Shown: positions 1 through 14,194, counted from the stretch's first letter. The stretch is 64,000 nt of DNA from Spirodela intermedia (GCA_902729315.2 LR746272.1:6945827-7009826); one strand, 5' to 3'. The notes: a model not told the origin generated them from the sequence alone. Program-made: numbers and translations.

Positions 1-139
1 AGGGTTGACCACTGCTAGCGTGGGTCTTAAGGCCACTCGAGGCTCTACTATATAGAGTTTCTACAGGTGGATTCCCACGGAATCCGGGCATCAGATCTTA
101 TTAATTCGACCTACCCCTTGAGCTCAGACGTCTAAACGA

Positions 140-194
140 CTCTCTCTCTCTCTCTCTCTCTCCCTCCTTTCTCTCTTCCCTCTCTGTCTCTGTC

Positions 195-269
<75 letters not shown>
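140..269. repeat. Compound (CT)n/(CTGT)n microsatellite
   Basis: A CT run of about 23 bases is followed by mixed CT/CTGT units and then a CT run of more than 40 bases. On the minus strand it lies inside intron 1 of CAR copy 1. Such CT/GA runs recur close to first exons throughout the array. Confidence 0.95.
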
Positions 270-275
<6 letters not shown>

Positions 276-808
276 TTTTATTATACCTGGCATTCAATCC
301 CATGTCCTCATATTGAGACTCTTCTATGCGCCCCAATAACCCGAGTCAGGTCAGTACGGGCTGACTTGGGATTACCAGGTCCCATCTAAGCCCAATCATT
401 CTCTCTTTCTCTCTCGCTCGCTCGGTGTTAATCTCCGCCAGAGTCCGCCCATCCTCTTCCCTTCAATTAGTCATTCGATTTCTCCGCCAATCCCTCCTGT
501 CTGTGATCGAAAGGATCGGATGAGGCCGTGCCGGCGGTGCTCAATCTGATCGGAATCTGTAGGCTGCGCAGCACGGGGCAGGATATTCCGCCGCGGCAGG
601 GAAGTAGGGTTTGCAACGGAGAGGAGCCTATCTTCCTCCCTCTCGCATCCCTAGAAATTGGATCGGAGGCCGCCTATCCGACCCCCGATCTGCCGCCTCC
701 GAGCACTGATCCTTCGTCCTTCTCCTTCTTCCCCCCTCCGTCCTCCATCGCGGCCATACTCCAGCAGATTCAAAGCAACAATCGACGCCATGGATGGATA
801 TAGGGATG

Positions 809-843
<35 letters not shown>

Positions 844-852
844 GAGAATAAC

Positions 853-972
853 CTTGTTCCTGGTGCTGAGGATGACGTAGGGATCACTGCCTCGGACGTC
901 TCGCATGGCGAGGTTCCTCCCCCTGATCACCCGGATATTCAACAATCCGGCCGTCGCTCGCCCTCTTCTCAT
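853..972 (-). CDS. CAR copy 1, exon 1 only (C2-domain ABA-related protein, type I first exon)
   Basis: Forty codons from an ATG at 972, beginning MRRGRATAGLLNIRVIRGRN, then a GT donor directly after AAC AAG. It aligns without gaps to exon 1 of copies 3-6 (shared IRVIRGRNLA and SDPYV), so it encodes the first C2 beta strands and Ca2+ loop 1 of a CAR/GAP1-type protein. In this family the C2 domain binds membrane lipid in a Ca2+-dependent way and recruits PYR/PYL ABA receptors. The start was chosen because every copy shares a Met at this place; an open frame does continue upstream to 1074. In other copies exon 2 lies about 0.8-0.9 kb downstream, which here is outside the window, so completeness is unknown. 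The usual SSDPY reads GSDPY. No type II first exon was found upstream. Confidence 0.75.
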
Positions 973-1140
973 CGTCTTCCTCTTCCTCCCCGCTTCCAGC
1001 CGGTGGTCTCCCGGCGGGTGGGAATAGAATCTGGTATGAACGCATCCCGTGGTGTAAGTCAATGGAAGGTACATATAAGGACAGTCATGACCAATCCCAA
1101 CTTGACACGCGATCCTTCCTCCTCTTCACACGCCCCCCCT

Positions 1141-1173
<33 letters not shown>

Positions 1174-1609
1174 CTAAGGAGCACGCGGAATGGATTATCC
1201 CTCTGCTTTCTATCTGTAGTCCACTGCATATTCTCTCTCTATGTGCTTTCTAAGGAGCACGGGGAGTGGTAGAGAGAGAGAACATGGATCACACATACAT
1301 TTGTACAGTCATGTTGTTTAGGAGAGCGTCAGCCATGGCCTAGTTATCTTTACAGGCCCCATAGAAAACCAAATTAACCGTTCTAGGAAAAGATCTAAAG
1401 ATGGCGGCTGGCCCCACGGTAAGATCAGACAGCTATCACTACCACTTTTTTATAAACCGAGTCTTCATGGGGAAATATTTCCGCTTCTTCCATACACAGC
1501 AATCCTGTTGTCAAAATTTTCTCCAACCTCTACAAACCGACCGAATGCCACCCAAACCACCCCTCCCCAACTACCTCCATTCAGAAAATACTGACGGGGA
1601 AGTGATGCA

Positions 1610-1610
<1 letters not shown>

Positions 1611-1653
<43 letters not shown>
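1611..1653. repeat. (GA)n microsatellite
   Basis: Uninterrupted GA run of about 40 bases just downstream (minus-strand sense) of the exon 3 relic of copy 2. Open frames crossing it encode only repetitive Glu-Arg or Ser-Leu. Confidence 0.95.
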
Positions 1654-1657
<4 letters not shown>

Positions 1658-1680
1658 TGGCTAATCAAGAAAACTTTGAA

Positions 1681-1830
1681 AATTTTGAAACCCTAGGTTG
1701 CCTTAGTTGTCACCAACCTATTCCACATAAACCCCAAGATTGCTTCTATGACTACTCCACTATATAGGCAGATCTTGCTCACACCTACCAAGTAGTTATT
1801 TTGGCTGTGTTTCAGAATCCTAATTTATGT
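1681..1830 (-). pseudogene. CAR copy 2: relic of terminal exon 3 and 3' flank
   Basis: Plus-strand bases from about 1681 match the 3' flank of copies 5 and 6 (CCCTAGGTTGCCTTAGTTGTCACCAA here, against the equivalent at 21940-21970, is a near match). They then match part of exon 3, including the stretch reading CAGATCTTGCTCACACCTACCAAG, which corresponds to the codons for CLVGESKI. Roughly 70 bases of exon 3, including the stop region, are missing or scrambled, so no frame survives. Exons 1 and 2 of this copy are not found to the right, where AT-rich DNA follows. The relic shows that the array once extended across the AT-rich stretch. The alignment was made by eye. Confidence 0.55.
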
Positions 1831-1849
1831 GATTCTTCTACAAAGTTTT

Positions 1850-4800
1850 TCTTTATTGAATGGTATAGGTAATAATCAAATGGATACAAGTAATTCAGAT
1901 GGCTCATGAGATCACCTAATAATTTACATGGTTACTAATGTTGCACAAAAATCTAGTTTAATTCTATGAGGTTCTCTAACAATTCTATGACTAATCTAGT
2001 TCAAATTTCTAATAATCTACAAAAGTTAGCATAACTGGGATATGAGAGGTGTTGATTAAATTTAGACAACATTAGGAATCAAGAAGGAGTTGAAGTAATC
2101 TTTTATTGATTATTAATAATTTGATAATAATTTCCTAAATTTTATTCACACAAAATTTATAATCGTTCAATCAACTTGACCTTCTCTATTATCTAAGGTA
2201 AATTTCCTTAAAATCCACTAAGAAAATGATTTATATTTAATACAAAGACTTAACCATACTAGTAATTTGATTTAATAATCTTGAGGCAACTCGAGTATTT
2301 ATTCTTGAGACTTTATAGATTCAGAACTCTTTGTTAGGTAAACAAAATTGATATCCTCCTAATCTCTTTCTAGGTTTACAACTAAGTCAAATAAAAGTAG
2401 ATAGTGATCTGATGTGAAATAAAAAATAATATGGGCAACAATTAACTAAAGGGAGGTGGGGTGCTAGAGGGTGTTCCTAAATTGTTCTAACAATATTGAA
2501 TTGAGGTTAGTGTCAATCTTGTTAATAAATACTATAAAAAGGAACATCATCTTCTTAGATAGGTGGTTAGAGGCTCCACTTTGATGGATAAAAGGGTGAG
2601 AGATCAATAGATAAATTAGGGAGTCAAAAGAAGGTTTTGAGTGGTTATTATGGTAGAATTAGGATTAGTTATCATAGTAAGAGAGGTTATGTTAAATTTT
2701 AGGATGCATTTTGATCAAGAAATAGAGAGGGTTATGCTGATTGATCCTAATCTTGAATTATGCTCAATTTTATAAAATTATTTGAGCTCCTTTCTCTAAT
2801 TCTAATCTTAGAAGATAGCCTAGATATACCCTTGTTTGGATTATGAGTTTTATAATAGGTCAACCCTATTATAATTCCACTTTCTATAAACATCATGTTT
2901 GTGTTCTCCTAAATCATTTTGTTTAGTAGTAAATACTAATTATCAAGTTTACTCACAGATTTTCACCCCAAAAATTCTCTTCAAGATTCTTGGTTATAGG
3001 AGGTCCACTACCAATCATAGTAATCAGCTCCTAGAGTGATTAACTCAATATTTAGTCACAACTTTTTTCCTCAAAAAATAAAAATATATTTTATTGTAAG
3101 AATTTTCTAGTTGTTGGCGTTTTGGATATTTGACAAAGGGGATACTGAATTTTGCTTGATTTTATCTCTTCTTAAAGTAGGGAAGGTTTGTGAATATGAA
3201 AGACAATGGCATTTAAATTAGGTCAAGAATGATCTTATTTAACTGAATATTGCTCTTAAACTCATTGTATTCTTGTTGTTTGATAAAAAATATTTAATTC
3301 ACATGTAATTCTAGGCAAAAAATGTTAGAAAGGTTCTCATGATGGTAGAGAGATGAAGGATGACCATTGTGAACTACTTAGCTATTGAAAAGAGGCTGAA
3401 TTTATAGATATATATTTTTTCATTGTTCTTAATGATAAATTATAAATTAGTTAATCTGAATGGTCAGATATCAATATAACATTTTCTCCCAGGTTAATAT
3501 ATCATCTAAGAGGAATAGAATGAGTCAACATGATTTGTCTTAAACATCTTCAACAACTAAGAACTAACATATATATCCTAAGCACATCAATTCAAATGAG
3601 TTTGTAATAATTTGCTTCAGTTAAAATAGAATTGAGATTAAAAATCAAAATAAAGTATTTATTTTGCATTCAAAATTAATTCAAATCACCTCAAAGAAAT
3701 CATGGATATAAAGTAGACATACTAAAGCATTAATATTTAATTAATATTAAAAAATATTCTTAAAATCTTATGTGACTATTAACGTGACTTATCATTGTAA
3801 AGTAAATCACATAAATTTAAAATTTATAAAACTAGAAAATACTAATTTTTAAATATTTAGAAGTATTTTTAAACAAATAAATCAATTATAATTCAATAAA
3901 AATTCTAAAAATAGTAAAAATTTTCTAGGTCAATCATAGTGATGTAATATAATATATGGTAATATTTTAGAATTTTTAAAAAATAATATAAGTTTTTATA
4001 AATTTTAGACTATGAAATAAAGATAAAATATATTTAAAATTTATGAAAAAGGGAAATAAGGGTGCGGACTTCAAAATAACATCAACACTCGACGAATGTG
4101 CATGGGATGAAAATAGAATTTTATCTGATGATTCTTACATAAGTAATTATAGATGATTTAGTTAGTCAAATTAGATTTATAAAAACAAGAATAATTATAT
4201 TGAATGAAGAGTAGTTTGGAAAATTTAAATCACATAAATTATCTTTAAATGAAATAAAAATTAAGTCAAAAATAGGAAAAGTAGAGTTCTAGCCTCACGA
4301 TAGCAATTACTAGAATTCAACATGTTCAAGAGGGTCATCGAACAATATCTATAACTTTAACGGCTCTCCTTGGACATAGACGATTTGAGCATTTATTAGA
4401 TCTTTTTTCAAAGTCTAGAAAATGATGGTGGAAGTTAAAATAATTAAAAAATAAAATAAATTTCTAATGTCATGGGAGCGATACGTCGGTGATACACCAA
4501 AATCTTGAGCATTCAAGAAGATTGTTGTGTAGTGTCTATGGCATCGAAGGCTTTTATTGGACAAAGACAATGTGGGTAATTTTCAGATCTTCTTGCGAAG
4601 TTAAAAGATCAATGAAATGAGTCATCAAATCATCTCTAATGATTGTCACTCAACAGAGTAGAAAAATGACAACTTTGCAGCTCTCTAATGATTGTCACCC
4701 GACAAAGAAGAGTTGGAGGAAGGTAAGGCGCATGTCAAGAAGCTTCATCCTCAGATTTACATAGCAAGAGGAGGCTCTTCATTACATCTACTATACTCTT

Positions 4801-7290
4801 AGGAGGTGGTGATTCATCTTTTGATGGATCGTCCTCTTTCCGACAACGGGTTGTTTATTGATTAATAAGAGATGATTTACTTAATAGATTCATAATCCTT
4901 TTATTGTAAATTGTTTAAAAAATTTAGTAATAATACTTCGTGAATCGTATTGATGAGATTTTCACTAATGATTAAGTGATTCTGGTGACTTAATCCTTCA
5001 CTAGTGATTTATAGAAAAGCTATGATTTAATTAGATAAAAATATGTCTTTTGGTTCTAGTAAGATTCAAACCTATGCCAGTTGCCCGCCTACATGAGAGA
5101 GAGGGAATAAGTTCTCGAATACCCTTATATAATGACATCATCATGATATCTCATTATTATAAATAAGGGGTATTTTTGATATTTAAAATCATAAAATCAT
5201 TTTGGAGAAGGTTTGACATGGGTTTAATCCCACATTGATTGTATGCCAAAGTTTTGGATGAATATATAGTAATATCAAATTTACAAGTAATGAATTTTTT
5301 TCTCGTGTGTATAACTACTCTTTGCCTCACAGTTGATTGGCTACTAGTGACATAAAAAGGGATGGCAAACACATGCCTCATTGGTCTATAGCCGCTCGAG
5401 TCTTTACTTGTGACTTTGCCCTAACTATGCTTTCGACCCACTTGCAAGCCCCATTGGTCAACAAGTCCATCCCTTTTTCTATCTTTTTATTTTATTTTAT
5501 TTTTCTTCATTTATCTTAAAAATAAGAACATAAAATTATATAAATTCACATAAAATCATATATATAGTAAAAAAAATCACGTTAATCAATTGAAAACTAC
5601 TTTTTATAATTTAACACAAATATAAGTCTATTTATCATGAGTTAAAGCTAAAACTATATTATTTATTAATTATTAACTCATGATAATAAAGATTTATCAC
5701 ACCCCTCGACTTAAGTCATTAATAATCCCTTAGTAATAGAATTATAAAAATAAAAATTCACAAATATCAAACATCATATTTCAATACATAAAAGAAAAAT
5801 ATAATTATAAATAATACACCTTTAAACACTTTGGGCTCTTATATCAAATATTTAAGAATGATATCAATCACTTAAATATTTAAGCATTCTTTGAAATAAT
5901 AATCTAAACTTCAATTCTTCTATTCACATTTTTATCACTTCTTCACTCATAGATATAATTCACAAGATATTATGATTATCAATACTCATCCAAGAATAAT
6001 ATTAATCTTAAATTTCTTTTTTTCTATGACTTGATTTTTTAAGTTTGAACTATATTTCTTTTATTTTTCTCTATAGTGGATAAGTAACTTTTATTGTAGA
6101 CAAATTTCGACAATAAAAATGATGTCTCAGACCCTCTATGTACTCTTTATTTTCAAGATTTTCATATTATCCACTTATTTTGCGTTTTTCTATAGACAAT
6201 TTTCAACAATGAGAGTGATATCTCACACCCTTCTTGTATACTTTTCGTTTTCAGATTTTTCACATTACTCTTTTTTTCTTTGTTTTGAAGAAGTTATTTC
6301 TCCTCACAAGTCCTTAAGATTAAGATGTGAAAATCTCTATTAAACTCAAATGATTAATCAAATTTTCACATCAAGTAAATACTATCCATCAAGATCATGA
6401 AGTGAAAATCTGTAAACTCAAATTCATATTATATATCATGTATCTAATTGATATTACTAAATTATTCTTTTAACTCAATAATAATCTTCCAAGTATCTTT
6501 TGATATCAATCAATCTAATTGATTTAATTTTCCATACATGAAATATGATGTAAGAAATTTGTAAATAGATAACTCTAATAGTTTTACTTTCTATTTTTAG
6601 TTTTGTTTTCAGCAACAATGAATTTTTCAAAAGTAAATAAAAACTATCATCGTTATAAGTGTAATTTCGAATTTCAACAATATATGTCTAGGGGACTGAA
6701 ATGTGAGAAAAAAATCTCTAAAATTTCAAATTTTGAACTATTTTTGACAATTTATAAATTATTTTCTATTGTTCTAAGTAGAAAACCAGAAAATAGATAT
6801 TGTAGTTTTTTCAAATTTATTTTAGTTGTTTTTCTAAGTGAGCATGAAAACAAATGCAAACACATTCTTAATCATCTTATAGTATAATTAAGAATTAATA
6901 CTTCACCCCCAACTTAAAAAAAAACATTGTGCTCAATGACACAAAAAAATCAAAATAGAATATGTAGAAAATATAATTTTCAAGTAAAGCATGCATATAT
7001 GTAAAGTTGAACACTAAAAATATTGTCATAAGTGATAAAGCTCAAAAAGACATCACCTCCACCTTATTTTTAAATTTCCACTTTATCTTACACTCCTCCT
7101 ACACTTTTTTCAAAAAAATACAAAAAATACAAAAAGAAATAGTACAAAATTCTATGAAAAATAGAACTTAAAAAAGACAAAATGAAATAAAAACCATGCG
7201 TTATCTCCCATGCAATGCTAAATTTAATGTCTCCAACTAGACACATTAATCTTACTCTTGAATTTCTTTTAATAATATATATATATTTCT
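1850..7290. other. AT-rich intergenic DNA, no gene recognised
   Basis: About 5.4 kb of AT-rich sequence with only short chance reading frames. A slightly less AT-rich patch (about 4260-5500) could be an old LTR or a spacer of the Athila-like element to its right, but no terminal repeat pair could be matched by eye. No RNA gene was seen. Confidence 0.6.
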
Positions 7291-10200
7291 GCAAGACATT
7301 CATGTTCTATGTGATGTTTAAGCTGCTATCTATTTACCTTAAAGTTATGATCACTTTTAGGATCTTTAATTACTACAGCCCCATGATTATATCTCTTCCA
7401 CCACATGAGGCCCTTTTCAATTTGAATTTAATTTTCCTAAGAATAATTCCAACCTAGAATCATATAACCACACCTTTTGTCCAAGATTAAATTTTTTTTA
7501 CTAACATATTTATCATGAAAGGTTTTAGTTTTTTTTATATACATTCTATGATTTTCATAAGTTTCATTCCTCAACTCCTCTAGTTCATATAGCTAAAAAA
7601 TTCTATGCCCACCAACTGATTTTTCATCTATACATAAAATGTTTATAGTCTGTAATGTTTTATGCTCTATTTTCACAAGAAGATGATATGACTTTCCAAA
7701 AATGAGACAAAATAGGGACATCCTATGGGATTTTTATAATTTATTTTATAAATTGATAATGCATCTTGTAATTTTGTGAGTCAATCTTTCCTATCTAGTC
7801 TAATTATTTTTCTCAAAATTCTCAAAATTTCTTTATTTGCTACTTCAACTTGTCTATTTATTTGGGGATGATATATAGTGACTACTCTATAGTGTATTCC
7901 ATTTTTTTTCAATAGTTCTCTGAAATGTTTATTTGAAAAATGTGTTCCTCCATCACTAATAATCACTCTAGGATATTCGAATCTTGAAAGAATATTTTCC
8001 TACACAAATTTCATCACGATTTTATAATCATTAGTTCTAGTAGGAATAGCTTCCACCCATTTAAACACATAATCAACAAAAAACAAACTATATTCATATT
8101 TTTCAACCGATGATAAGTGACTCATGAAGTCTATACTTCATACATAAAAAATTTCAACAATTAACATGTTACTCATAAAAAATTTATCTTTTCTACTCAT
8201 GTTACCTATAGATTGGCATTAAATACATGTTCTACTAAATTTTATAGAATCTCTAATGATTGTAAGCCAATAAAAATCACACTAAAAATTTTTGGCAGCT
8301 ATTTTTCATATAGAGAAATGTCCTCCATAATTAGATGAATGGCACATGTTAAGAATACCATGATATTCTTCTTGAGGAACACATCTCCTTAAAATTTGAT
8401 TATTATTGAAATAATATAAATCTAGATCATTTCAAAAATAATTTCTAATCTTAGAAAAAGAAATTATTATTTTTGTTCTTATCTCACTATTCTGAAATTT
8501 TTTAGAAATCAAAAAATTGACAATATGTGCATACCATGGTGATGGTTGATGTTGAGTTGCGATCAATTGTTCATCTAGAAATGCATCTTGTGAAGGTGTT
8601 GCATTTATTCCTATATCATTCAATCTAGAAGGATGGTCAACAATAATATTTTTGAAACCTTTTTTATCTTTTATTTCCAAGTCAAATTTCTACATTTATA
8701 AAATCCATCTTAATAAATGTGGCTTTGTATCTTTCTTATTTAAAACATATTTTAATATTATATAATCTTAACTCCTAAAATATATAATCTAAACCTTTCT
8801 AACGAAAATACTATAGTTAACAACTCTTTTTCAGTCGTTGTATAATTTAATTGAGCATCGGATATATTTTTGCTATCATATGAAATTACTTTGAGTTCTG
8901 ACTCTTTTCTTTGTTCTAGAATGACTCTCACTACATAATTTGATGCATCAAACATTATGTCAAAAGGAAGGGACCAATCAGAAGTTTGTAAAATAAGTGT
9001 CTTAATAAGTAATCTTTTTATTCCAGAAAAAAAGTTCAATAAATTTATCATCAAAATTAAAAGGCCTTAATCTATTAGAGGTTTAGAAATTTTCAAAAAG
9101 TCTTGAATAACTTACATGCCCTAAGAAAGATCTAATCTATTTTATTAAATTTGGAGGTTTCATTTTAGATAGAATGTCAATTTTTGGTCTATCTACCTCT
9201 AAACTCTTTCACTATCAATATGACTTAAGACAACTCCCTCTCTAATCATAAAATATTATTTATTTCAACTCAGAATTAAATTTTTCTCTATACATTTCTC
9301 AAGTACATGTTGTAAATGATTTAAGTATTCATAAAATAATTCACCAAAAATAGAAAAATCGATCAAAAAAACTTTCATATATTTTCCAGTCATATCATTA
9401 AAAATAGACAATATACATCTTTGAAATGTGGTTGGAGCATTACACATCACAAACGGCATTCATTTAAAATCAAAAGTACCAAATGGACAAATGAAAGTTA
9501 TTTTTTCTTGATCTAAAGGATTTTTAATTTGATTATAACTAAAGTATCCATCTAGAAAAAAAAAGTTTTTTTAGCTAATTTTTCTAGAATTTGATAAGTA
9601 AATGATAAGGGAAAATGATCTTTTTTAGTAATTGAATTTAATTTTCTATAATCAATGTAAACTTTACAACAAATAGTTAATCTTATTTGTAATTCATCTC
9701 TATATTTTTTTTATAACCATGATCCCTGATTTTTTTGTAGGATTAACCTATTTACTATCTGGAATAAAATAAAAACATTAACAGCTAATCACTTTAAAAT
9801 TTATTTTTTTATAATTTTCATCATATTAGGATTTAATCTTCGTTATGATTCTGTGCTAGTTTTAATCTCCTCCTCTAGATATATACTATGCATGCATACA
9901 CACTCATATCAATGTCCCTAAGATCATTCATTTTTCAGTTAGTAGCTTTCTTATTTTTTCAAAGTATCTCTAATAATTCTTCTTCTTATTCATCACTCAA
10001 ATTAGCTACAATAATAACAGAAAATAAATTATTTTCCTCTAAAAATATATATTTTTAACTAGAGGGGAGAGGTTTCAACTCTAAATTTAGATGATCTTCT
10101 TCTTTATTTTTTCCTAAATTTATATTCTCTATTTTCACTAATTCTTCCAGCACAATCATCAATAACATTTAGATCATCAAAATCATCTAAAAGATCTATA

Positions 10201-11450
10201 GTATGACAATCATATACTTAGGATTTTTTAAGATCATTTGATGCCTCCAAAATTTTAATTTCTACTCATTGATCTTCACATAAAATGAATATTAATCTTT
10301 GTTGTATGTAATAAAAGGTCTCTCTAAGATGATTGATGCATCATAAAACTGTCCATTAAAATCATTTCTAGCACTAGAAAATTAGCTAAAAATTTACACT
10401 CTTTAATTATGCTATCACATTTTCTAAAATACCATTATGATGTTTTATGAATCTATTAATAAATTATAAGATAATAGTGGAAGGTTTAAGATTAGAAATT
10501 AAATTTATCATAAATAGTTGTAGGCAATAAATTAATACTAGCACTAGTGTTAAGTAATACATTTTGAAAAATAAATCCATCTATATCACACAAGATTAAA
10601 GGGGCACTAATATCTCTCAATTTGTATGGTAATGATTTAATAATAAAATATTAGCATACATAAATAATTGTTTTACTCTAAGTGTACTTCTTAGTGTACA
10701 CATTTCTTTCAAAACTCTAGTATGTTTAGGAATATGTTTAATGTTAGTGAGTAAAAGAAGACTAATTTACACATTTTGTATAATTTTCTTTATTTCTTCA
10801 TTATGTTCTTTTTTTCTTTTTTTGTCTAAGCTCTACAGCTTTACAAAATAGAATGGTTGTCCTCTCTTTTAGAATTTTGTTAGTAGAATCTATAAAATCC
10901 TCTTTTACTCTTATTTGATTTTATTTTGGGCTTTTTACATTTTTCTTTCTTCTAATGTTTGGAGATAAGGATCAAGTAAAATCTTCTCACTCCTTAATGC
11001 ATTCACTATCTTAATATATTCATTTTATGAGTTTTTTCTTAAATTCATGTTACTAAACTTACTTTGCTGAAATCTTATTGTTAGGTGATTCTGTAGATTT
11101 TCTATAGGTTGACTAGATAGTTGTCCCTCTTCTCTCTTATTCCTAAGAGCCTCTATAAATTATTTTTACTTCAACATCATTTGATTCATAGTTTGCTACA
11201 TTATTTGACTCATTTTTACATCATTTCTATAGCATCATGTTGGGTTTAAATGGCTTATTTTTCTAAAATCTATTTTCTTATTTTGGATGAAATTTAAAAT
11301 TTTAATTGATTTTAAGTGCTTCTAGATTTTGAATATTATTTGGGTCTCCCACGAAAATTATTCATTCAATTAAGATTATAAGAATTAGAAAAATACTCTC
11401 TACTTCTATTAAAATCATAGGCTACTTGCACTTGTTCTTGTATATGGTGA
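7290..11450 (-). mobile_element. Decayed Athila/Tat-like Ty3/gypsy LTR retrotransposon (pol plus probable gag)
   Basis: Broken minus-strand frames follow gypsy pol order. Reverse transcriptase lies around 9265-9480 (MPFVMCNAPTTFQRC), RNase H around 8760-9054 (FDASNYVVRVILEQR, then TTTEKELLTIVFSLERFR), and the end of RNase H around 8600-8690. The integrase zinc finger and core lie around 7780-8230 (CQSIGNMS, DGGTHFSNKHF, YHPQINRQVEVANKEI), with integrase C-terminal sequence down to about 7300. The integrase and RT wording is typical of the Athila/Tat lineage, in which YHPQ.. is followed by VE.AN/SREI. Stops and frameshifts break every domain. The gag/protease part (about 9.9-11.45 kb) rests only on position and faint similarity. 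LTRs were not found. The element sits between CAR copies 2 and 3. Confidence 0.8.
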
Positions 11451-13950
11451 AATGATTGATCTAAATTATAGTATTGAAATTCAAAATAATTATTTTCACC
11501 ATACATAAGATAAGTACTATTTGAAATAATTATGGTAGCACATGGATTTAAAATAAAAATAAATATTCATTTCATATAAATAATAAAAAAATCATAAAAT
11601 TAGATATAAATTCATCACATTATATCTCAAATGAATATAAATATTTTTAGCTTGAATAAATTTATTTTATGTTAATTTATGTTAAAAATACTTTATTTCA
11701 AATTAAGTATTACATAGAAATAAGACAATATCAAGTGGCTACAAGTTTTATCTTATAAGAAGAGTCTTTACTAAATGAATATTAACTATGCATCCCTTAT
11801 GTGAAAGGATTATAGAGAAATTTCAATGTAGAGGACAAGGTAGCCATTCTGGAGTTTGTTGAAGTGATTTGTTAAAGAACTCTATACATTATTGCATTGT
11901 GAGTGGATTTTGTCTTTATGGCAAATAGACTACTTCTCAAAAAATATCAAAATCTATTGCTCACAGAAAAGAGAGAGAATTAATGTGGATGAATTCAATT
12001 TTAAGGTGCTAATTGGTTAGCATTTAGTCCTAAATTTTTTATTTCTCATCTCAATAAAAAATAATGGAGTTTTGATTCATATATGAAATTAAACATAATT
12101 ATGTTTGTTTTGAGAAGCTATAAGAACTATGGGGAGGCATGAAGGGGGCTTTTCTAGAGCACTACTAAACTTTTATTTTGCATATGTCTACACAAGTTAT
12201 GCAAGTAGACACAAAAATTGGCTCATGATGGTAAAATATAAATTGCAAATTTATATTTATCATCACTCCAAGCATGTCTCTTCTTTAGAGGCTTCATCCA
12301 CAAGGTTCCACAATCTCCTAGTCCATACAATGATAACAATATTGGATGGCTTGTAAACTACACACTAGAAGAACTTAAAAGGTAAAAATTTCCTAAGCAA
12401 ACCTGATAATTTTAAGCAGTTCATAAGGCAAAAATTACATATTTTAGTAGGGTCAAATATATTTCTAAAGTGTGTTTTATGTATGCTATTTCTGGTCATT
12501 TTTTCTTTTTATGAACAAGTTCAAATCTACTAACAGATCCCATTGATTATGGGATATAATAAGGTATTTTTATTATTATTTAATGACTCATCCTTTGCAA
12601 GAGAAGGCACTTCTTTCATTTCAATTAAAAATTTACATACAATTGTTGAGGGTTCAAGGTACATTTTTGTTCATCTAGGCCTCCACTATGTCACCTTCTC
12701 CCCACCCACCTCTAATCCACTCTAACACAATAAAGAAAAATATGAAATAAGAAAGCTAAACCAATATCACTACTATGGTGTTAACTATGCTCTCTCTCTC
12801 TCTTGCTCTTTCTCTTAGACAGTTGGTTCTACATCAAGGCACCAAAATGTTTTAAAATAGGGCTATTTCTATGTCTATATATACCTTATGGAATTATAAG
12901 GTAATAATAAATAATAATCTCTTAGAACACAATCCCTAATGACATCAATTACTAACATTTCTAAACATTATTTAACAACAATACGATGTTCTTGCCCAAT
13001 TTATATGAACATAAAACACAAGAAAATCACTTAATAGAGCAATTTATTAGGTGCTATCTCAAAGAACTAATCAATTATATGTTTATTATAAAAATGTGTT
13101 ACAAAAATTAAAAGGTTTAAACATTTAATAAGAAAACATAGATATTTAATAGAAATGAATATGCTTGATTTTTAGTGATTTAATATAAATTAATAGTTTT
13201 TGAAATGATAATTAATAATCATAAAATTTAGAACCCAATTGTTGGACCAATCTTGGTCACCTTAAGTAGAAGATAAATGAGCTCATAGCTTCTACATGGG
13301 AATTTGTGAAAATTCAGATAACTCCCAAGTTTTTCATGATTTAAAGGGCTGGATGTGAAGGCCCAAACATAGAGAAAAATAAGTCACCTCCATGGACAAA
13401 AACAATCCCATTACTACCTATCTTGACCCATATTTGAACATGCTCTTTGGTATCTCTCTCTCCCTCTCTCTCTCTCCATCTTGAGATAGGAGGGAAAATG
13501 GAATATTCCAAAAATAGTAAGAGAAAGAGAGAGATATACTACCTTGTGATAAATTGGGTAGAAAGGAAAACCTTAGTCTATAGGCTAAAATTGGATTGCT
13601 ATAGTAAGAGTTGCCCCCAACCCTGAAAGATGCAAGATGGGTTCTATCGCAAAAATAAAATGAAGCTCAAACTTGAATTTGATAAACTTTGCACTATACA
13701 TAATTTTCAAGATATATATATATATACTATAGAGGGAGAGAGGATAATAAGTTACATCATAAATAATATAGTTTGTAAACATAATGATAGTTTATGATGT
13801 TTAGGAAAGTATTGGTCATTAGCTGGTTATCATGATATAAATAAAAAAAATGATTTTGATTCTATGAGGATCAAATCTTAAATTCCCCATTGTTAATCTG
13901 AACTTGGATCAAATTTTTATGACTACCTTTTTGTGTAGGATTAAACAATA
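11450..13950. other. AT-rich spacer between retroelement and CAR array
   Basis: About 2.5 kb, AT-rich, with short CT/GA and TA runs (about 12789-12815, 13455-13480, 13713-13727) and no convincing coding sequence. Homology to the 3' flank of the CAR units (the 'aatctttcaacaatat' segment) begins near 13990, which marks the left edge of the continuous part of the array. Confidence 0.6.
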
Positions 13951-14097
13951 TTACAGCCAAGTATTGTCACTCCAATATGCAATAGTACATGTGTAATCTT
14001 TCAACAATATTACAAATTGACTAAATGCCTCTCAAACCACAATTATCTAATAGCATTAAAGTTGTGGTAATGGGGATAGAGAAGATAGGAGAGGAGA

Positions 14098-14099
14098 GG

Positions 14100-14132
<33 letters not shown>
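14098..14132. repeat. (GA)n microsatellite in 3' flank of CAR copy 3
   Basis: GA-rich run just beyond the stop codon of copy 3. The equivalent places in copies 5 and 6 (about 21870-21890 and 26520-26720) also carry short GA runs, so the tract belongs to the repeat unit and varies in length. Confidence 0.9.
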
Positions 14133-14134
<2 letters not shown>

Positions 14135-14194
14135 GTCTTATCATACACATTGTGATATGTGACCATACAAAGAGAAATTGTAAACACTTTGTTA

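Noticed and set aside
140-269. Tandem units considered as a CRISPR-like or satellite array
   Set aside because: Simple dinucleotide and tetranucleotide repeats without spacers in a eukaryotic genome.
658-1272. Long plus-strand frame through the GA tract (and similar ones at 17003-17269, 25642-25836)
   Set aside because: Made by (GA)n repeats and by the antisense of CAR first exons; Arg-Glu or Ser-Leu runs, no conserved domain.
1401-1664. Plus-strand 87-codon frame ending in a GA tract
   Set aside because: No recognisable domain, ends in Glu-Arg repeat, and lies next to the antisense CAR exon 3 relic.
5227-5265. ATCCCACATTG followed by a TATA-like ATATATAG about 30 bases on, resembling a plant snRNA promoter (USE plus TATA)
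   Set aside because: The USE has a mismatch and no U-snRNA sequence follows at the expected start (about 5295).
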